DNA from: Cepaea nemoralis
Lineage: Eukaryota > Mollusca > Gastropoda > Stylommatophora > Helicidae
Length of the DNA: 64,000 nt
Assembly: GCA_014155875.1 (NCBI GenBank)
Contig: JACEFZ010021782.1
Span: 151,501 to 215,500, forward strand
Reading direction: 5' to 3'
Part shown: piece by piece, positions 20,932-31,979 of the stretch
Numbering within the stretch: position 1 is the stretch's first letter
How the letters are laid out: each line of letters opens with the position of its first letter
The notes under the pieces: model-generated
What the model was told of the DNA's origin: nothing
Database searches by the model: none
The model's input: the letters and a program-made list of their open reading frames with translations, nothing else
Translations under genes and position numbers: made by a program

Positions 20932-23900
20932 ATGGGTGGTGGGGTAGGGGTATTCCCTATCAAAGGAGAGGTAAGGTGCCTCCTTCCCTCCGCTAGCCTA
21001 CGGGACACCCTTGGGCAAGGTGGAGTACCCGTTTAGCCCCCCGATCAGGATTACGTGAAGCCATGGGTGCAGGTGATGGATGGAGTTGAAGAGCAGCCAA
21101 CAGATAGTTGTAGGTTATGGTCTCCAACTTCACGACGGTAGGCAGGGGATCTCTTTTATTGGGGGGGGGGGGGGAGAGAGACAATGGCTACGGTCATCGA
21201 CCAGTATGATCACTGCTTGGAAGGAAAACAATGGCAAACTACCTTCTTTACTTCTTTACAGATGCCAAGAACATCATGTGCTTGTTCTGCAATCTCATCG
21301 ATAATTAGAGAAACGACGTAAATTGGTGCTCCATAGGAGTAGCCTCGCCCGGTAGGGGTCGTCATGTGCACCAGATGACTCCAGACCGTCATCAGGCGAC
21401 TGGGTGCAAAAGAATATCAACACTGAAAGTAGGAACTTGGAATGTAAGAACTATGAGTGGGGATAGGAAATTTGATAACATTAAGACTGAAATGAGAAGA
21501 TTAAATATTAACCTGTTAGGTATATGTGAGACCAGATGGATAGGAATGGGCATTATAACATCTGAGGAATATAGAATAATCTATTCTGGTGGAGAGAAAC
21601 AACAGCGAGGAGTAGCAATTATAAAGGATACAGAGAGATCAAAATCGATCAAAGGATATTGGACTGTATCAGACAGAGTGTTACTGGTGAAGTTGAGTGG
21701 AAGACATTTTTGATGTCGTTTATGTACCAACAGCAGACAGTAGTGATGACAGCATTGATGCATTTTATAGTGATTTAGAGAAAGCCTTCAAGAAATGCAA
21801 GAATTCTGAAGTAAATATCAAAATGGGTGATTTGAATGCCAAAGTTGGAAATCAACAGGATGGATGCATAGTAGGCAAGTAAGGACTAGGGGAACAGAAT
21901 GAAAGACTTGTACAGTGGGCAGAAGAGCACGATTTGGTTATTGGAAACACCTGGTATCAACAGCACCCAAGAAGATTATGGACATGGAGTAATCCTGATC
22001 ATAAGATCAGAAATCAGATTGATTACATTCTCATCAACAGAAGATTTCGAAATGCCTTAAAAGTTGCAAAAACTATACCAAGCGCAGACTGCTACAGCGA
22101 CCATAGATTAATCTTAAGCAATTTACACATAAAATTAAAGAAAATCAAATATACACCAAGAAACAAAAAATTTGATCTACAGGCACCGAAGAATAAGGAG
22201 ATAAAAGATAAATTCAACGTAGAGGTAAAGAACAGATTCGATGCATTGTCCGATATAGAAATATTATCTCAAGACGTCAGTGACCAATGGGAAATTTTAA
22301 AGAAATCAGTCAACCAAGCTGCAGAAACAACAATCCCAAAAATAAAGATAATAGGACGCAAGAAATGGATTTCGGAAGACATCTTAAAACTCATGGAAAT
22401 AAGAAGAATAACAAGGAAAAATATGAAGAGATTCACAGAAAAATTAGGAAGCTATGCAAAGAGGCAAAAGAAACATGGCTTAAGGAAACATGCAAGGAAA
22501 TTGAAAACCAACACAACACCCGGAATACCAAATTAATGCACAAAAGAATTAATGACATCACTAACAAAAGAACACACACATCAACGGGTTGCCTAAACAC
22601 CAAAGATGGCAAAATCATAATAGAAAAAGATCAGATTTTACATGCGTGGTCAGATTATGTGAAAGACCGTTATGATGATGCAAGAGAAGAATAATATGAT
22701 CATCGGAATAATAATGAAAAGACCATCAATTTTGAAGGTGGAGGTTCAGAATGCTCTTAACAATATGGAAACTGGCAAGACAGTTAACACAATAGAAATT
22801 ATCAACGCTTTAGAAGAATATGGTATAGACCAAGTCAACAGACTGCTGAACGCAGTATATGATACTGGAGATATACCTACAGAATTATGTATTCTATATT
22901 TATAGCAATCCCGAAGATATCAGGGGTCTTGGAATGTGAACAATATCGAACAGTTAGTATAATGAGGCATATCACAAAGATTTTGCTGAGAATTATCATG
23001 CAAAGAGTTAAGAAGAAAATAAAACCCGAAATAGAAGCAGAACATCGTGGGTTTGTAGAAGGCAAGGGCACAGTAAATGCTGTGTATATACTGAGAACAG
23101 TAATTTAGCGTTCTTTAGAAGTTAACACAGATTTATATCTTTGCTTTATTGACCACACAAAGGCTTTCGATAAAGTGAGACATGTCTACATGATAAGGAT
23201 GCTTGAAGATCTACAAATTGATGGAAAAGACCTTAGACTTGTAAAAAACATATATTGGAAACAACAAGCTGCCATCAGAATTGATAATGGTGTAGGTCAA
23301 TATCAGCCTATTAAAAGAGATGTGAGACAGGGATGTGTAATGTCTCCAGATCTTTTTTCCCTGTACAGTGAAAATATTTTCAGAAATATAGAAGATATGG
23401 AAGGAATCAACATTGGTTGACGATACATCAATAACATTTGATATGCAGATGATACAGTCTTGATTGCAGACAATGAACAGGACCTGCAAAATTTAATAGA
23501 TGCGGTTGTTGCACATAGTGAACAACTAGGGTTAGAACTGAATAGTAAGAAGACACACATTGTCTGATTAGGGTCGTCACTGGGAAGAAGGAAATACCAC
23601 AATGTGATATACGAGTAAATGGGCATATTCTTAAGTAAGTAAATCGATACAGTTATCTCGGAACAGTCATAACATCTGATGAGAGATGCCTTGAAGAGAT
23701 TAGAACAAGAATTGCCATTGCGAAAACATATTGACCAATAAAAAGATATCAAATGAAACGAGAAAAAGAGTGTTGAAGTGCTACATAGAACCTGTACTTT
23801 TATATGGATGTTAAGCGAGATCAATGAGCAGTCAAGCTGAAATACATCTGATGTGCAAATGTGGTTTCTGAGGAAAATGCAAAGAATGCCATGGACAGAC

Positions 23901-24163
23901 AGAAAAACCATTGAACAAGTCCTTCAAGAAACAAATCAAGATCGTAAACTGATCAGAGTCATTAGATGTAGACAGTCAAAATTGTTTGGGCATGTTATGA
24001 GAAGAAATGACTTGGAGAACTTGGTGACAACTGGCAAGATTGAAGGGAAGAGATCAAGGGGAATACCGAGAAGTAAATACCTGGATGGCTTTTCCATATG
24101 GCATGGTCGAGACAGGAATATGACCGCCCACGCTTATCGGCATGGCACATGATGGATGGATGG
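20932..24163 (+). pseudogene. LINE family L2, near full length, mutated
   Basis: A 3.2-kb element with a GC-rich 5' leader. The endonuclease portion has GTWNVRTMSGDRK near 21433, the catalytic Glu in GICETRWIG near 21523, MGDLNAKVG near 21825 and CYSDHRLIL near 22090. Reverse transcriptase relics are GFVEGKGTVNAV near 23050, CFIDHTKAFDKVRH near 23145 (motif A), VRQGCVMSPDLFSLY near 23327 (motif B), YADDTVLIADNE near 23443 (motif C) and a C-terminus ending near 24149. Multiple frameshifts and stops make it inactive. The tail is (TGGA)n. It sits inside the 34-bp minisatellite; the junctions ATATACTGCG (20922-20931) and ATATATTGCG (24164-24173) may be a TSD or simply array periodicity. Confidence 0.9.
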
Positions 24164-24370
24164 ATATATTGCGTCTGTAAAGGAAAAGCACTCAATGCAT
24201 TTACTACGTCTGTAAAGGAAAAGCACTCAATGTATTTACTACGTCTGTAAAGGAAAAGCACTCAATGTATTTACTACGTCTGTAAAGGAAAAGCACTCAA
24301 TGTATTTACTACGTCTGTAAAGGAAAAGCACTCAATGTATTTACTACGTCTGTAAAGGAAATGAACTCAC
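24164..24370 (+). repeat. 34-35-bp minisatellite, right part
   Basis: Continues the array interrupted at 20931, as variant units with GTATTTACTACGTCTGTAAA. Copy 2 of the segmental duplication (29286-29390) has fewer units. Confidence 0.9.
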
Positions 24371-24429
24371 GCCTTCTTACCACTACTTCTAGTGTTTCAA
24401 CATTTGATGCATAATTTTCTGAAGTGAAA

Positions 24430-24535
24430 AGAGTTAACGCCCTCTTTTTAAGAAGACAAAACTCCACACCTTACCGAGGATTCGAACCCGGGTCTCCCGA
24501 AGGAAAATCCGGCATTATTGACGTGGTCAAGGCCC
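24430..24535 (-). mobile_element. SINE family G, minus-oriented head
   Basis: On the minus strand the B-box GGGTTCGAATCC at 24480-24491 and CTTCGGGAGACC match the plus-oriented head at 25214. The two heads sit about 0.75 kb apart with their 3' parts pointing outward. Confidence 0.7.
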
Positions 24536-25204
24536 AAGGTTCGTACCAGAATACGATTAGCGTTGCCAGTAGTGGGTTGTGCTCAATGTTTAAATCTCAA
24601 ATCCCGGAAAAAAAACACAAATAAATCAATTTTTAAGAAGAGCCAGGCAAGAAAAGACGATAGTAACATGTTATTTGTTTAGCTTAAAAAAAAATAATAT
24701 CCTGTTCAACCCCAGTGGGTTATAGCTGGGATATATAGTGTCGTGTATTGTCAGATAATGGTTGTTTTCATTTGTTTGTTGGTGGCTTTTGGTGAGATAA
24801 GATGTTCTTACGAGGGGGGTTTCAAACAAAAACCTTAAAAGTGTGATAAAAATTAAACAGTTATCATGCCATTGTCTTGTAACCTGTCAGTATTGTTGTT
24901 AATGATGTCAAGAGGGTTAAGCATGTGACATCACGGTACAGACGAACATTGTGATGTCATAAGGACAGTTTAAAGATTGCCGCCTCACTTTTGACATGCA
25001 CCAAAGAGGCGTTTTTTTTTACCCGTTTTTTTTTTAAAGCAGTGAAGAGGTGAAACATAGAAATTCATCGCTGAACGAAGGTCCAGTATGGTGATGCATG
25101 ACTGTCAGTTACGCAAGGGTATGAGTGGAGTAGGAAGTTTTGAAACGATGTGACTTCTGTGACAGACTGTTCACGACCGGGTCAGATATACCTAGCAGTG
25201 ACCC

Positions 25205-25375
25205 CAGACTGGATGGCTGGCCGAGTGGCTAGAATGCTGGATTCTCCTTCGGGAGATCCGGGTTCGAATCCTCGGTAAGGCGTGGGGAGTTGTTTTTTCT
25301 GTCGGGGCAAAAAGAAAGCTCTAACCTGCACTGTTCGCGGGGACTTCACTAGCCAGGCGACCTTAATCCCTTAGA
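25205..25375 (+). mobile_element. SINE family G
   Basis: The head contains GGCCGAGTGGCTAGAATGCT (A box) and GGGTTCGAATCC (B box), then GTTTTTTCTGTCGGGGCAAA and CCTGCACTGTTCGCGG. It looks like a tRNA but the T-stem has a mismatch and no acceptor stem closes, so it is a SINE head and not a functional tRNA. Confidence 0.75.
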
Positions 25376-25392
25376 CTCAAGACCACCCTAAA

Positions 25393-25416
25393 CCCCCCCC
25401 CCCCCCCCCCCCCCCG
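25393..25416 (+). repeat. Poly-C run
   Basis: About 24 nt of C; the corresponding site in copy 2 (30404-30419) has a shorter run. Confidence 0.9.
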
Positions 25417-26117
25417 CCCCACCCTTTGCCATCCACCGCAAGGTACTATATTGGCAATAAATGACAGTTTGGAAGTTTTACCCAAGCACTTTATCGGCGC
25501 TGGAGGACTTGCGTTGAACGCGATGATGACTACATCGAAACATGATACATTTGTTCTTTTTCAGAATTTAATCACACAACAACAACAACAAATAATTAAG
25601 GTGTTCACTTGAACCCACCTCGTATAATTCTTCGTATCTTTTTCACCAGGGATGTGCTAGATGTTAATATGCGTCGTGCAGTATGAGAGGTAAACTATCT
25701 TTGCCTGTCTTTCGACCCGCCGCCTGACAAGCTTAACAAGCGCCCGCCTGTCTATCTACTTTCACCCATCTCTCCATCCATTTCACCCACCTCCCCGCGC
25801 ATGCAGTTTTTAGTGTTTGCGAATGTGCCTCGAAATCTCGAAGAATTCAATTTTAATCTCCCTCGCCTGCCCCCCGCCCATGGACGCGCTTGCCATCGAT
25901 TTTATTTTCTGACATGGATAATGAGACAATCTGGCCCAGCTGCTCTAGGAGGTTTTCTGAATACACCCAGAGCAGCCTCCATCTTGCCAACAGACTTAGA
26001 TTTATACAAGTAAAGGGCTCTTTTATTCACATTGCGGCGTCTCAGTTAAATGATGCTGGCTCCAGAATTTGTATAGACTAATGAGACCCGATAAGTGATA
26101 TGGTTTTCTGGCATTCG
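25417..26117. other. Duplicated non-coding segment
   Basis: Nearly identical to 30420-31084 plus the bases after the hAT MITE. It carries a 70-codon frame (25801-26013) that recurs almost unchanged at 30826-31014 without its first eight codons. The frame has no recognised domain, and conservation is expected from the duplication alone. Confidence 0.5.
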
Positions 26118-26345
26118 TTTGCTTTGAATTCAAGCATAGTCTACAAACGTGCTACTTCTTCTAATACACTGGACTGATTCATGCGTGTGGGTTAGCTTTC
26201 CCTATTAACAGTATTTATCGCCATCAGGCGAACCCCTTCGAGTTCTGAGGTACTTGTAATTTACGTTCCCAAGTCATGGTCGAGAAGTCAACATTTTTGT
26301 CCAATCGACTGATGTAGGGGGTTGAACCCGCTACTTCAGCATTAG
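26118..26345 (-). mobile_element. SINE family A
   Basis: Uninterrupted family A copy. It serves as the empty-site paralogue for the giant palindrome: GAAGTCAACATTTTTGTCCA here corresponds to GAAGTCAACGTA joined to TTTGTCCA across the insertion in copy 2. Confidence 0.8.
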
Positions 26346-26391
26346 CCACTATGATGACATGAAAGCGGATGAGATAAAAATACTAGTGGAT

Positions 26392-26392
<1 letters not shown>

Positions 26393-26428
<36 letters not shown>
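26393..26428 (+). repeat. Poly-C run (about 35 nt)
   Basis: C homopolymer immediately before a plus-oriented S1 SINE; copy 2 has neither. Confidence 0.9.
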
Positions 26429-26640
26429 CGCATTCTGTGGCTAAGGGCTTGCGAACGCGGTTTGTGAGCCCGTATACCCGGGTTTGAAACACGGCGGTGC
26501 TGGTTTTTTCGAAAAAGATATAGGAGCCGGTCGTTCAGAAAGCAATGGCAAATTACTGAACGTAACATCTGCCCAGAAATCACGAACAGCGAAAATGCTG
26601 GGGTTGACTGCCACGTCCTGTGAAGGACGTGCAACTTAAA
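26429..26640 (+). mobile_element. SINE S1, full head, plus orientation
   Basis: The tRNA-like head has CTGTGGCTAAGGGCTTGCGA (A-box region) and GGGTTTGAAACAC (B-box region), then the S1 core GGTCGTTCAGAAAGCAATGG and the 3' block with CGTCCTGTGAAGGACGTGCA. It is absent from copy 2, so it was gained after the duplication or lost from copy 2. Confidence 0.75.
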
Positions 26641-26840
26641 ATATCCTATTTACAGGACATCGCTGTCAACACCAGCATTTTACCGCTGTTATTGATGTCT
26701 TGGCAAGATTACGCTCAGTAGTTTGCCATTGTTTTCTGAGTGACCGGCTCACATACCCCCGGAAGTAACCAACATGACGCAATCCGCAGATGTGTTCCCC
26801 TACGTGGATATACGGGATTACGGAGAAAGTCGTTAACCCC
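26641..26840 (-). mobile_element. SINE S1, minus orientation
   Basis: Inverted relative to the preceding copy, together forming a 400-bp inverted pair. Shared with 45290-45545 in copy 2. Confidence 0.75.
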
Positions 26841-27389
26841 TTCGCCTGGGAGGGCGGCACTAGTGGATGTAACATCTCGAAAATGTATGTGTCTCGAAAA
26901 TAGCCATTGTATCCAATCAATCAATCAATGAGTCAAGCAATCACTCAAAGCTATGAGAGAAGTCAATCTTCTACAGTAATAACCTTCCTACACACACTGA
27001 AACAATCATTTGCCATACCTGAATCTAATTTACCTTAGTCTGTCTCATCATCTTTTTCTCCATAAAGATTCCTGCCATCCTTTCACTAGACTATCTTAGA
27101 TCTCTTCAGGAAGATAATACTGCTCTGTTTGCCTCAAAGACCCTAATGCGATCAGGGTCTCTGGAGACTCGTTCACCCACAGGCGACAGTTGCCTTTTAT
27201 CTCTAGAATATCCCAGCTAACTGCTGGTCATAGCCCCTAACGTCAACAAAATACTACATCATAAGCTGTCATATATTCTCGGTGCTACTTTGTTCATGTT
27301 GATCACCACAGTTGCTTCATTCCTAACACCCCGATAATTGGATGTATATATTGACTTCTCGTTCTGGATTTCGAAACGTACGCTACAAG
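26841..27389. other. Duplicated non-coding segment
   Basis: Collinear with 45500-46229 in copy 2; contains (AATC)n near 26917-26945. No gene recognised. Confidence 0.5.
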
Positions 27390-27548
27390 TATAGGGTGTA
27401 ATTTTAACGACTGTGCAGTGTTTGAAAATATTGCCGGTCCAAGTTGTGTATTCACCCTCTGTAAAGTTCGTGCAACATAATAGGTAAATACAAAACGTGG
27501 ACCGGCAATATTGTCAAACACTGCACAGCCATTAAAATACACACTGTA
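27390..27548. mobile_element. Tc/mariner-like MITE with TA ends
   Basis: About 45-bp imperfect inverted arms: the left contains GTGCAGTGTTTGAAAATATT and the right its complement. TA dinucleotides lie at both ends (27390-27391 and 27547-27548). The paralogue at 46230-46389 ends more cleanly in ACACCCTGTA. TA flanks fit Tc1/mariner targeting (family knowledge); no transposase inside. Confidence 0.65.
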
Positions 27549-27622
27549 CCTCTGAAGTTGGAAAGGGACACTGGTAATAGGGAAAGATAACCCTCACGCA
27601 AAAATCAGTCAAGTGCACTCAC
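27549..27622 (+). mobile_element. SINE family A fragment
   Basis: Contains ACCTCTGAAGTTGG, CACTGGTAATAGGGAAA and CAAAAATCAGTCAAGTGCAC of family A. It lies between two DNA-transposon MITEs. Confidence 0.55.
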
Positions 27623-28252
<630 letters not shown>

Positions 28253-28276
28253 TAGTAGCAACTTTTAGTAGCAGTA

Positions 28277-28277
<1 letters not shown>

Positions 28278-28340
<63 letters not shown>
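28278..28340 (+). repeat. (GC)n(GT)n microsatellite
   Basis: Alternating purine-pyrimidine run, potentially Z-DNA forming; paralogue at 47243-47301. Confidence 0.95.
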
Positions 28341-28343
<3 letters not shown>

Positions 28344-28499
28344 ACTATGTTTGAGTTCAAAACGAGCTAACGTAAAAAAAAATATCCGATATTTCCGAAG
28401 AGGTGCACGACGACACGACAGTATGTGGTAAACGCATATATGAGAATGCACACACAATATGGAACAGCATGTAATATGACATGCGTGCGCTCATCTCTC

Positions 28500-29195
28500 T
28501 CTCTTCTTGCATACACACACATGCGCACCCACACACAAACACATTCACTCCCCACCAACCCACACATCCCGCACTTACCCACACATCCACTATCCACACC
28601 ATCTCCCGCCACCCACCCACAAATCTCGCACCCACCATCACACACACATCCCCACCCAAGCATCTCTCCCCACCCATATATACACCACTCATCCCCCAAC
28701 CTACACACGCTCACCCACCCCCAACATCGCACTCTTAACTACAACACCCCCACCTACACACATATTCCCAACCCATCCACATACATCCCTCACCCACTCA
28801 CATCCCTCACCCACTCACACATCCCCCACCCCTCATACACATCCTCACTAAAACACATATCCCCCACCCACACATCCCTACCACCCACACATCCCCTCAC
28901 AATCTCACACCCACACACACCCCACCACCCTCACATACATCACCACCCACACACACATCTACACCCACAATCCTACCACACCCACACCACACACACCCAC
29001 CCACCCACACACAACCCCCACACCCATCCCCCATACCACCTACACACATCTACCCACACATCCACACACACATTTCCACCCACCCACACCCACGAATCCC
29101 ACTAACCACCAACACCCACATAGACCCACCCACCGAAAAAGCATACTCTCACCCACAGGTCCCCACCCAAAACACACATCACCCACCCACACGGA
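28500..29195 (+). repeat. A+C-only low-complexity tract, about 700 bp
   Basis: Composed of CACA, CCCA and CATCC blocks with very few G and few T. It lies between the two copies of the segmental duplication. Long frames in it (for example 28425-29105) encode only Thr/His/Pro/Ser-rich low complexity and are not credible genes. Confidence 0.9.
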
Positions 29196-29285
29196 ACACG
29201 GAGCTGATCCACGACTCCGGTGATCGAGTGAGATGGCAGAATATGACCGTACACGCTTATCGGCATGACACATGATGGATGGATG
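29192..29285 (+). pseudogene. LINE L2 3' tail
   Basis: Matches the last about 90 bp of L2, including ACTCCGGTGATCGAGTGAGA, a part deleted from copy 1's L2, and ends with (TGGA)n. It marks the left edge of copy 2. Confidence 0.8.
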
Positions 29286-29390
29286 GATATATTGCGTCTG
29301 TAAAGGAAATAGACGCACGATATTTACTGCGTCTGTAAAGGAAAAGCACTCACGGTATTTACTGCGCCTGTAAAGGAAATACACTCACGC
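29286..29390 (+). repeat. 34-35-bp minisatellite, short copy
   Basis: About three units; copy 1 has about six. Confidence 0.85.
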
Positions 29391-29469
29391 CTTATTATCA
29401 CTACTTTTCGTGTTTGAACATTTGATGCATAATTTTCTGGAGTGAAAAGAGTTAACGCCCTCTTTTTAA

Positions 29470-29555
29470 GAAGACAAAACTCCACACCTTACCGAGGATT
29501 CGAACCCGGGTCTCCCGAAGGAAAATCCGGCATTATTGACGTGGTCAAGGCCTCA
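29470..29555 (-). mobile_element. SINE family G, minus-oriented head
   Basis: Paralogue of 24430-24535, near identical. Confidence 0.7.
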
Positions 29556-30222
29556 GGTTCGTACTGGAATACGATCAGCGTTGCCAGTAGCGGGTTGTGC
29601 TCAATGTTTAAATCTCAAACCCCGGAAAAAACCAAATAAATCAATTTTTAAGAAGATCCAAGAAAAGACGATAGTAACATGTTATTTGTTTAGCTTCAAA
29701 CAATTAATATCCTGTTCAACCCCAGTGGGTTATAGCTGGGATACATAGTGTCGTGTATTGTCAGATAATGGATGTTTTCATTTGTTGATGGTGGTTTTTA
29801 GTGAGATAAGATATTCATACGAGGGGGGTTTCAAACGAAAACCTTAAAAGTGTGATAAAAATTAACAGTTATCATACCATTGTCTTGTAACCTGTCAGTA
29901 TTGTTGTTAATGATGTCAAGAGAGTTAAGCATATGACATCACGGTACAGACGAACATGGTGATGTCATTAGGACAGTTTAAAGATGGCCGTCTCACTTTG
30001 ACATGCACCAACGAGGAGCAGCGTTTTGTTACCCGTGTTTTTTTTTTTTAAAGCATTGAAGAGGTGAAACATAGAAATTCATCGCTGAACGAAGGTCCAG
30101 TATGGTGATGCATGACTGTCAGTTACGCAAGGGTATGAGTGGAGTAGGAAGTTTTGAAACGATGTGACTTGTGTGACAGACTGTTCACGACCGGGTCAGA
30201 TACACCTAGCAGTGACCCCAGA

Positions 30223-30375
30223 CTGGATGGCTGGCCGAGTGGCTAGAATGCTGGATTCTCCTTCGGGAGATCCGGGTTCGAATCCTCGGTAAGGCGTGGG
30301 GAGTTGTTTTTTTTTCTGTCGGGGCAAAAAGAAAGCTCTAACCTGCACAGTTTGCGGTGACTGCACTAGCCAAGC
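30223..30375 (+). mobile_element. SINE family G
   Basis: Paralogue of 25205-25375, with the same A-box and B-box sequences. Confidence 0.7.
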
Positions 30376-31084
30376 GACCTTAATCCCTTACCCTCAAGAC
30401 CACCCCTCCCCCCCCCCCCAACCCTTTGCCATCCACCGCAAGGTACTATTTTGGCAGTAAATGACAGTTTGGAAGTTGTATCCAAGCACTTTATCGGCGC
30501 TGGAGGACTTGCGTTGAACGCGATGATGACTACATCGAAACATGATACATTTGTTCTTTTTCAGAATTTAATCACACAACAACAACAACAAACAATTAAG
30601 GTGTTCACTTGAACCCACCTCGTATAATTCTTCGTATCTTTTTCACCAGGGATGTGCTAGATGTTAATATGCGTCGTGCAGTATGAGAGGTAAACTATCT
30701 TTGCCTGTCTTTCGACCCGCCGCCTGACAAGCTTAACAAGCGCCCGCCTGTCTATCTACTTTCACCCATCTCTCCATCCATTTCACCCACCTCCCCGCGC
30801 ATGCAGTTTTTACTGTTTTGCGAATGTGCCTCGAAATCTCGAAGAATTCAATTTTAATCTCCCTCGCCTGCCCCCCGCCCATGGACGCGCTTGCCATCGA
30901 TTTTATTTTCTGACATGGATAATGAGACAATCTGGCCCAGCTGCTCTAGGAGGTTTTCTGAATACACCCAGAGCAGCCTCCATCTTGCCAACAGACTTAG
31001 ATTTATACAAGTAAAGGGCTCTTTTATTCACATGGCGGCGTCTCAGTTAAATGATGCTGGCTCCAGAATTTGTATAGACTAATG
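30376..31084. other. Duplicated non-coding segment
   Basis: Paralogue of about 25376-26080. A frame at 30826-31014 repeats the copy 1 frame; no domain. Confidence 0.5.
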
Positions 31085-31539
31085 CAGTGGTTCTCAACCC
31101 TTTTTTTGGCCCGTGACCCCCTTCACCATATTATCAGAACGTCATTCCCCCCCCCCCCCCCTCCTATCAAAAATTTGGCCCATGCCCCCCTTCACCGTAT
31201 TTTGAGAACGTCATCCCCGCCCCCCCCCCCCCCCCCACTTCCTATCAAAAATTTGGCCCGTGCCCCCCTTCACCGTATTTTCAGAACGTCATTCTCTCCC
31301 CCTCCCCCTTTTCATATTTCCTATCTGAAAATCCCCCCACCCCTACACAGTATACGTAAAAATGGAAGGTAAGTTTAATAGCATGTACTAAAACAAGTCT
31401 AGACATCCACATAAAACATGATTTGTGGGTCTACTTACTTTATAAAATGAAGTTTAGAAGGATGAGACGTACATAACTGTAAAGTATGAAGGGACAAACA
31501 ATATCAAGTAATCGGTTCTTGTATTAAAATGGTCTTCAT

Positions 31540-31588
<49 letters not shown>

Positions 31589-31630
31589 TGGAAACCCTAA
31601 AATTCCCTACCCACCGGTTGAGAACCACTG
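31085..31630. mobile_element. hAT-type MITE with exact 8-bp TSD
   Basis: The terminal inverted repeats CAGTGGTTCTCAACC (31085-31099) and GGTTGAGAACCACTG (31616-31630) are perfect complements. The TSD GACTAATG is exact at 31077-31084 and 31631-31638. The copy 1 paralogue at 26073-26085 has an uninterrupted GACTAATGAGACCC, so this is an occupied/empty pair. The interior holds three related GGCCCGTG..CCCCTTCACC blocks and a 48-nt poly-C run (31541-31588). A relative lies at 52114-52532. Confidence 0.95.
31541..31588 (+). repeat. Poly-C run (48 nt)
   Basis: Longest C homopolymer in the window, inside a hAT MITE. Confidence 0.95.
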
Positions 31631-31664
31631 GACTAATGAGACCCAATAATTGATATGGTATTGT

Positions 31665-31845
31665 GGCGTTCCTTCGCCTTGAGCTCAAGTATAGTCTATA
31701 AACGTGCTACTTCTTCTAATACACTGGACTGATTTATGCGTGTGGGTTAGCTTTCCCTATTAACAGTATATATCGCCATCAGGCGATCCCGTTCCGAGTT
31801 CTGAGGTACTTGTAATTTACGTTTTCCATTCATGGTCGAGAAGTC
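31665..31845 (-). mobile_element. SINE family A, left half (interrupted)
   Basis: Family A sequence runs to GAAGTCAACGTA and resumes at 45193 with TTTGTCCAGTTGACCGATG after the palindromic insertion. Confidence 0.8.
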
Positions 31846-31851
31846 AACGTA
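31846..31851 (+). repeat. 6-bp TSD of the palindromic element, left
   Basis: AACGTA, identical to 45187-45192. Comparison with copy 1 shows one copy of this hexamer in the unfilled site, so it was duplicated on insertion. Confidence 0.9.
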
Positions 31852-31895
31852 AGTAGTGGGTTAGCGGGTATTTGATTATATTTTCAGGATTGACT

Positions 31896-31921
31896 CCTAA
31901 GGATTGGCCCCAATCCTTAGG
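31896..31921. other. Terminal hairpin, 12-bp stem (left)
   Basis: CCTAAGGATTGG and CCAATCCTTAGG pair perfectly across a 2-nt loop, 44 bp inside the terminus. The mirror copy is at 45117-45142. A second, smaller hairpin (CTGGATTG/CAATCCAG) follows near 32010. Confidence 0.85.
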
Positions 31922-31979
31922 ATTAGGGTTAGGGTTAAAGTTAGGGTTAGGGTTAGGGTTTAGGGTTAGGTTAGGGTTT
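31922..31979 (+). repeat. Telomere-like (TTAGGG)n, left arm
   Basis: About eight TTAGGG or variant units oriented with the G-rich strand pointing inward. The mirror at 45045-45116 is about 15 bp longer. Short TTAGGG runs also occur inside both arms (about 34525-34547 and 42476-42498). Confidence 0.9.

Noticed and set aside
25214..25285. Functional tRNA genes
   Set aside because: A and B boxes are present, but the T-stem has a mismatch, no acceptor stem closes and the same sequence recurs with a shared downstream body, so these are SINE heads. The same holds for 18965, 24480, 29500, 30240 and the B-box-like motifs in the palindrome arms.
25801..26013. Small host gene duplicated at 30826
   Set aside because: Similarity is explained by the segmental duplication; a one-base indel near the start codon alters the N-terminus and there is no domain.
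28425..29105. 226-codon Thr/His/Pro-rich frame
   Set aside because: It lies entirely in the A+C-only tract, whose composition makes stops rare.
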